Source of the DNA: Deltaproteobacteria bacterium
Lineage (GTDB): Bacteria > Desulfobacterota > Desulfobacteria > Desulfobacterales > JAABPS01
Direction: 5' to 3'
Assembly: GCA_019309685.1 (NCBI GenBank)
Contig: JAFDFT010000048.1
Location: 1 to 9,772, forward strand
Length of the DNA stretch: 9,772 nucleotides
Shown here: one piece after another, positions 6,394-9,772 of the stretch
Layout of the letters: each line of letters starts with the position of its first letter
Position numbering within the stretch: the stretch's first letter is position 1
Position numbers and translations under genes: made by a program
Notes under the pieces: model-generated
Seen by the model: only the letters and a program-made list of their open reading frames with translations
Database searches by the model: none
Told to the model about the DNA's origin: nothing

Positions 6394-7491
6394 ATGAAAA
6401 AATATACCATTCAACCTTATAGCTCCGGTGAAGAAGAAGAGATTATCAAACTGCTTCAACTCGGTTATGAAGGATGGCCTCCATTTGACCTGAAATCCAC
6501 ACCTTTGAATCACTGGCTGTGGCGTTATCGCGAAAATTTAACAAAGCAGACGATAATTTCAGTTGCGAAGAATGGAGATAAGCTGATCGGCTGCCTTCAT
6601 TCAATTCCAAGAAAAATGAAAGTCGGAGATAGTGTTTACGTATGCTGTTGCGGCCCGGATTTAGTCGTTCTGCCGGGCTACAGGGAAATAGGAGTAGCGA
6701 GCAAATTGGATTCATTTATCAACGAATTGAGAAAGAAAAGCGGTATGGAATTTGTCTATTTTGAAACCGCCCTTCCATTTTACTTTCGCTCTCTAAAAAA
6801 AAAGCAACCTCTATATGCCCGGATGGCTCATTTCGTAAGGATAAAGGATATCGGCCATCATTTGGATAGAGTATTTTATAAACGGAAGCGTATGGTACAT
6901 ATTGCCTTCAGGTTTCTGTATTTTTTCAGCCATATGAAAAATTTACTAAAAAAGACATATGCTTCAGATAGTAATATTAAAATATCTGATATTAATCGGT
7001 TTGATGAACGGATCAATAAACTCTGGGATGTGGCTTCAGATAGCTACGAACTAATGACTGAAAGAACTGATAAATATTTAAACTGGCGATATTGTGACCC
7101 CCGAGGTGGCGATTACATTATCAAATGCGCACAGGAACAAGATCAAATTCTTGGATATATCGTCCTAAGAATTAATGAACGGAAAAAAAATTATCCGGTC
7201 GGATATATTGTTGATATATTAACCCTGCCAAATAGGTTTGATGTGGCAGACGCTTTGTTGGACGCTGCTGTTCATTTTTTCGATATGAATACCATTAATA
7301 TTATTCATTTACGGCTTGTTAGACGTCATTCCTACGTGAAACTTTTAAAAAAATATGGATTCATAAACAGCATGGAGAAAAAGATAATTTTTTTCAGGCC
7401 CTATGGTGCAATCGAAAATGAAATTGCAAAAATTTTATCCGACACCGCAGCAAGCATCCATATTACGTATGGTGACGATGCGTTTATCTAG
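6394..7491 (+). CDS. GNAT-like acyltransferase, probable tandem GNAT fold
   Basis: A 365-aa protein with two GNAT-like halves, likely transferring an acyl group from acyl-CoA to an amine. In the first half, 'SVAKNGDKLIGCLHS' (56-70) and 'VVLPGYREIGVASKL' (91-105) form the usual beta4 strand and acyl-CoA pyrophosphate-binding loop (R97-x-x-G100-x-A102). After a basic region (about 155-190) comes YLNWRY (228-233), then 'ILGYIVL' and 'YIVDILTLP', a second GNAT-like strand set. YLNWRY-type proteins often occur near surface polysaccharide genes, but none are visible here. No signal peptide or clear membrane segment is present. The start has no good Shine-Dalgarno site, unlike its neighbours, and the gene looks more AT-rich, which may indicate separate origin or weak translation. 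It converges on the porin gene. Substrate unknown. Confidence 0.75.
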   Translation: MKKYTIQPYSSGEEEEIIKLLQLGYEGWPPFDLKSTPLNHWLWRYRENLTKQTIISVAKNGDKLIGCLHSIPRKMKVGDSVYVCCCGPDLVVLPGYREIGVASKLDSFINELRKKSGMEFVYFETALPFYFRSLKKKQPLYARMAHFVRIKDIGHHLDRVFYKRKRMVHIAFRFLYFFSHMKNLLKKTYASDSNIKISDINRFDERINKLWDVASDSYELMTERTDKYLNWRYCDPRGGDYIIKCAQEQDQILGYIVLRINERKKNYPVGYIVDILTLPNRFDVADALLDAAVHFFDMNTINIIHLRLVRRHSYVKLLKKYGFINSMEKKIIFFRPYGAIENEIAKILSDTAASIHITYGDDAFI

Positions 7492-7575
7492 CTGTCAGTA
7501 AAATATTGCTATTATTCATTCATGGACCTGATAACGTTTGGCCCTGTATCCTATATGCTAATTGCCAAAGAAATG

Positions 7576-7629
7576 AGGATCAAATCCCCTATTGATCCTA
7601 AATTGACCATTCGGAGATTTGATCCTTTT
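7576..7629. terminator. Bidirectional terminator with two alternative hairpins
   Basis: AGGATCAAATC (7576-7586) pairs perfectly over 11 bp with GATTTGATCCT (7616-7626), followed by TTTT (7626-7629), as expected for an intrinsic terminator of the acyltransferase gene. A second copy of the partner, TTGATCCT (7592-7599), can instead pair with AGGATCAA to form a tighter 8-bp hairpin. The site lies between convergent genes and can also end the porin transcript, although the minus-strand T-run is poorer. Confidence 0.6.
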
Positions 7630-7647
7630 AAATTGTAATGAATGAAC

Positions 7648-8880
7648 TTAGAATTTGAAAATTAAGTCTGCCTGAAGCAGATTTAATTCATCTTCTGTGG
7701 TGCTAGAGTTCATCTCATTATGGAAATACGTGAGTCCAAGTTGCCAGTTCTTCATCAGTTGGTACTTGGCACTGATCTTATAGCCTCTGGAGTCTGTCAT
7801 ACCACCTGCGAAATCAGAATCACAAAAACCGCCAACTACAGCGTCGCTATCGACTTCTCGATAATCGTAGGCAATTTGAAATGAACCCGGTTTCTTAGCC
7901 TTGCCGAACTTTACACCAGTAATCCAGGCAGAGTCTTTATTGCTGGTTGCGGCTATATTATTTAAATATGCACCATACACAGCAATGGGGAAGCTGAACA
8001 CTTTAATGCCGAATTCTCCAAAACCTTCTATGATATTATAATCGTACATGTAATTCCCTGCAGCATTCTGAGTGTTGCCGTTAAAACCGATTCCGGCTAC
8101 AGTCCTATTTTCAATATTGCCGAAATCATAATAGGTAGTACCGCCAATAAGATGCATATTATAGGGAAGTTTCTGTTTTACATACACCTGAGCACCCCAT
8201 AGACTGGTATCCACAGAGGGCCCGGCATTTCTTTCATCGACCCAGAAGCCTCCTGTATTTACGTTGACGGTGGTTTGGCCATTAAAAAAGCCATGCGTGT
8301 TAGTGATCGCACCACCCTCAGGAGTCACATCGCCATCCCAGAAAAGCTGATGCCCGCCTACCTTGTAAAAAGGGTTGCTCATCTTGCCAGCCAGAACATG
8401 CAAACCTGGAACAAGGTCCGGATGATAATCCGCAAATGCTTGGTCAAGCCAGATAGGGTGGCTGCTGAAAGCCATGTCAAGTGTCTGATTTGTGGATGTT
8501 GGTGAATCACTGCTGCCGGTTGCAATTCTAACTGTTGCATCCACCTGGTCATTGACTTTGGCCTTCATCTTTAACCTTGCCCGAATCCGGTGCCTGTTTC
8601 GATGATTTGTAGCTTCCGTTTCATCATCGATATATTCATGTCTGTATCGAATATCACCACTCCATTTTACTCGTTTAATCCATTCGATACTTTTCAGCCA
8701 GCTGAGGTCCTGTGTAGTACCCTTATCTGATTCGAGCTGTTCGATTCTTTTTTCCATCTTATTCATTACTTTTTTCTGCTGTTCAAATTGTCTTTTCAGT
8801 TCACCCAGTTCGTCAGCTTTTACTGTTGCGCTTGTTACCAGGAAGCACATACATACTGCTAACACAATTTTCTTTGTCAT
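7648..8880 (-). CDS. Outer-membrane porin (putative porin, Porin_5-like)
   Basis: A 410-aa secreted beta-barrel protein, probably a general or solute-specific diffusion channel in the outer membrane. It begins with a signal peptide (K3-K4, hydrophobic 5-17, likely cleavage after A22 in VKA-DE). Next comes a charged heptad-like coiled coil (about 25-54) that may trimerise in the periplasm. The rest is barrel: 'SGDIRYRHEY', 'NRHRIRARLKMKAKV', 'IATGSSDSPTSTNQTL' and 'LAGKMSNPF' are hallmarks of this porin family as I know it. Alternating aromatic/polar strands follow, ending in the C-terminal 'LIFKF' with a terminal Phe, the usual assembly signal. GGAGG (plus-strand 8887-8891) precedes the ATG at 8878-8880. 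The gene stands alone on the minus strand, and the tandem hairpins upstream may control it. Transported solute unknown. Confidence 0.9.
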   Translation of the reverse strand: MTKKIVLAVCMCFLVTSATVKADELGELKRQFEQQKKVMNKMEKRIEQLESDKGTTQDLSWLKSIEWIKRVKWSGDIRYRHEYIDDETEATNHRNRHRIRARLKMKAKVNDQVDATVRIATGSSDSPTSTNQTLDMAFSSHPIWLDQAFADYHPDLVPGLHVLAGKMSNPFYKVGGHQLFWDGDVTPEGGAITNTHGFFNGQTTVNVNTGGFWVDERNAGPSVDTSLWGAQVYVKQKLPYNMHLIGGTTYYDFGNIENRTVAGIGFNGNTQNAAGNYMYDYNIIEGFGEFGIKVFSFPIAVYGAYLNNIAATSNKDSAWITGVKFGKAKKPGSFQIAYDYREVDSDAVVGGFCDSDFAGGMTDSRGYKISAKYQLMKNWQLGLTYFHNEMNSSTTEDELNLLQADLIFKF

Positions 8881-8891
8881 TTTTCACCTCC

Positions 8892-9275
8892 ATAAAAAGT
8901 GTTTGTAATATGCTTCTTTGAACCAGCTTCAAAGAAGACTTACTGATGGTAAGCTATTGTGGGCGTGTTAAACAGGTATTAGGACAATGTTAGAATTTTG
9001 TTTAAATTGAAAAAAACGGGATTGCCAAAAATCGTGAGGTTTCAGCGATATGATTGTCATATAGTAGATTCCATCCACAAATGGCCCTTTTTCGTTCCGA
9101 TATGGCGGGACAAAGAGCTGTTCATTTTTGGATTGGAAACACTTTTAAGAGCCTACCTTTCTATGTTAAATAAATGGATAGGCAATCATTAGGGTATTAA
9201 GTCTTCGGTGGATTTTTTTGCTAATTTTTTAAACTACTCATTAACTGTAGGAGCTTATTCATAAACGAGGTGACT
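8892..9275. other. Divergent intergenic region upstream of the porin
   Basis: AT-rich region between the minus-strand porin and the plus-strand genes to the right; it should hold the porin promoter. Apart from the hairpins at 8913-8953 I see no clear element. A TAATAC on the minus strand (plus 8976-8981) is a possible -10 box without a good -35. An open frame at 8998-9192 starts with TTG, lacks a ribosome site and has no recognisable protein character. Confidence 0.35.
8913..8953 (-). promoter_or_regulatory. Tandem hairpins in the porin upstream region
   Basis: CTTCTTTGAA (8913-8922) and TTCAAAGAAG (8928-8937) form a perfect 10-bp inverted repeat with a 5-nt loop. One base further, CTTAC/GTAAG (8939-8943 with 8949-8953) forms a second small hairpin. 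The first lies about 20 nt before the porin ribosome-binding site. No T-run follows on either strand, so this is not a terminator. An operator for a dimeric regulator or a 5'-UTR mRNA-stability/sRNA-binding stem is more likely, as is common for porins. Confidence 0.45.
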
Positions 9276-9413
9276 TTGAAAAATAAATACATGACTCCAA
9301 TAAAACACAAAATAATAAAAATTAAATCTTGCATTTTAGTTCTCCTAGCAATGGTTTCGTTAAGCTATTTCCTTATTAAAAAATTGTATATTACCTGTGT
9401 TAGAGAAATGTGA
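9276..9413 (+). CDS. Candidate small single-pass membrane protein
   Basis: An open frame of 45 aa from TTG 9276, with GAGGTG (9267-9272) just upstream, or 40 aa from the in-frame ATG 9291, which has no ribosome site. The peptide has a lysine-rich N-terminus (several K within the first 17 residues), then one hydrophobic stretch 'CILVLLAMVSLSYFLI' of about 16 residues, followed by two lysines. That pattern suits a small inner-membrane protein. It matches no family I recognise. Its AT-rich composition means a chance ORF is possible. It lies on the same strand as the flavin oxidoreductase gene. Confidence 0.35.
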   Translation: MKNKYMTPIKHKIIKIKSCILVLLAMVSLSYFLIKKLYITCVREM

Positions 9414-9449
9414 GAGCCATGTTAAATTTGTGTTAGGAGGGGTTTTTAA

Positions 9450-9524
9450 ATGGTATTACTCTTGAGATCGGTTTTTGATGTATTGATATATCTGAAACTT
9501 TCTGTCATAAGAGGATTATGGTAA
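9450..9524 (+). CDS. Candidate 24-aa leader peptide upstream of the flavin oxidoreductase
   Basis: A 24-codon ORF (ATG 9450, TAA 9522-9524) with a strong AGGAGGGG (9435-9442) at suitable spacing. Its product would be hydrophobic and leucine/valine-rich ('MVLLLRSVFDVLIYLKLSV' then IRGLW). It stops 24 nt before the next ATG, so ribosomes finishing here would be placed at the downstream ribosome site. It may be a translated leader or just a well-placed Shine-Dalgarno-like purine run. The direct repeat TGTGTTAG (9396-9403 and 9429-9436, 33 bp apart) lies just upstream. Confidence 0.35.
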   Translation: MVLLLRSVFDVLIYLKLSVIRGLW

Positions 9525-9548
9525 CCATACAGGAAAGGAGAGTTATAG

Positions 9549-9772
9549 ATGCTTGAAGATAAAATTAAAATAGGTAACCTTGAACTTGATAACAGGATTG
9601 TCAAAGCGGCTACTGTAGAGAACATGGCGAGCGAACGCGGGGAAGTAACGGACAACCTTGTTCAGTTCTACAAAAGGCAGGCGCAAGGCGGAGCCGGGCT
9701 TTTGATAACCGGTGGTGCCGCAGTGCAGAAAAACGGCCGTAATGTAAAATACGTTCTTGGCGCAGATGATGA
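9549..9772 (+). CDS. NADH:flavin oxidoreductase, Old Yellow Enzyme family (partial, 3' end outside window)
   Basis: The first 74 codons of a gene that runs off the right edge. The N-terminus 'LEDKIKIGNLELDNRIVKAA' is the start of the FMN-binding TIM barrel of OYE/2,4-dienoyl-CoA reductase-type enzymes. It is followed by 'GEVTDNLVQFYKRQAQGGAG' and 'LLITGGAAVQKNGR', matching the beta2-beta3 region of the barrel. Such enzymes reduce activated C=C bonds with NAD(P)H; longer members carry a C-terminal Fe-S and FAD/NAD module, which cannot be seen here. GGAAAGGAG (9532-9540) sits 8 nt before ATG 9549. With the crotonase and SDR in the window it suits reductive or beta-oxidation-like metabolism of CoA thioesters or related enoyl compounds; the substrate is unknown. 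Confidence 0.85.
   Translation, partial: MLEDKIKIGNLELDNRIVKAATVENMASERGEVTDNLVQFYKRQAQGGAGLLITGGAAVQKNGRNVKYVLGADD

Noticed and set aside
8998..9192. Plus-strand 64-codon open frame
   Set aside because: It has a TTG start, no ribosome-binding site and no recognisable fold or family character.
1..9772. CRISPR arrays, tRNA, rRNA or transposase genes
   Set aside because: No regularly spaced direct repeats, no cloverleaf with a T-loop and acceptor stem, and no transposase-like protein were found on either strand.

Overview
This 9.8-kb window looks like chromosomal DNA of an anaerobic, Gram-negative bacterium, most likely a Desulfobacterota (former Deltaproteobacteria, Desulfobacterales-type) organism. 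That placement is an inference. It rests on an outer-membrane porin of the 'putative porin' type, a set of CoA-thioester and flavoenzyme genes typical of fatty or aromatic acid degraders, strong Shine-Dalgarno sites on most genes, moderate-GC genes separated by AT-rich spacers, and a long imperfect intergenic palindrome of a kind I associate from memory with that group. No database was searched.

Layout. Positions 1-403 are non-coding, with a possible terminator hairpin and a good sigma70-like promoter. A short-chain dehydrogenase (404-1207) and an enoyl-CoA hydratase/crotonase (1286-2092) follow as a likely two-gene unit. The next spacer (2093-2439) holds a 129-nt element with a 22-bp closing stem and two internal hairpins. 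A three-gene co-directional block comes next: a stand-alone DUF2889-like protein (2440-2934), a second DUF2889-like domain fused to a PHP metallo-phosphoesterase (3004-4209), and a DUF169 domain fused to a complete dephospho-CoA kinase (4246-5658). The last gene's stop codon lies inside a 147-bp imperfect palindrome (5655-5801). A long AT-rich spacer with further inverted repeats leads to a GNAT-like acyltransferase (6394-7491). It converges on a porin gene on the minus strand (7648-8880), with a probable bidirectional terminator between them. Upstream of the porin are two tandem hairpins, then two small candidate ORFs (9276-9413 and 9450-9524). The window ends inside an Old Yellow Enzyme-type NADH:flavin oxidoreductase (9549 onward).

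How the genes may work together. The dehydrogenase, crotonase and flavin oxidoreductase fit redox and hydration steps on acyl-CoA-type substrates. The central block is the most unusual part. CoaE adds the 3'-phosphate that turns dephospho-CoA into CoA, and some PHP enzymes remove 3'-phosphates from 3',5'-bisphosphate nucleotides, the moiety present in CoA. A CoA supply, turnover or sensing module is therefore a testable idea, but the substrates of the PHP, DUF2889 and DUF169 domains cannot be read from the sequence.
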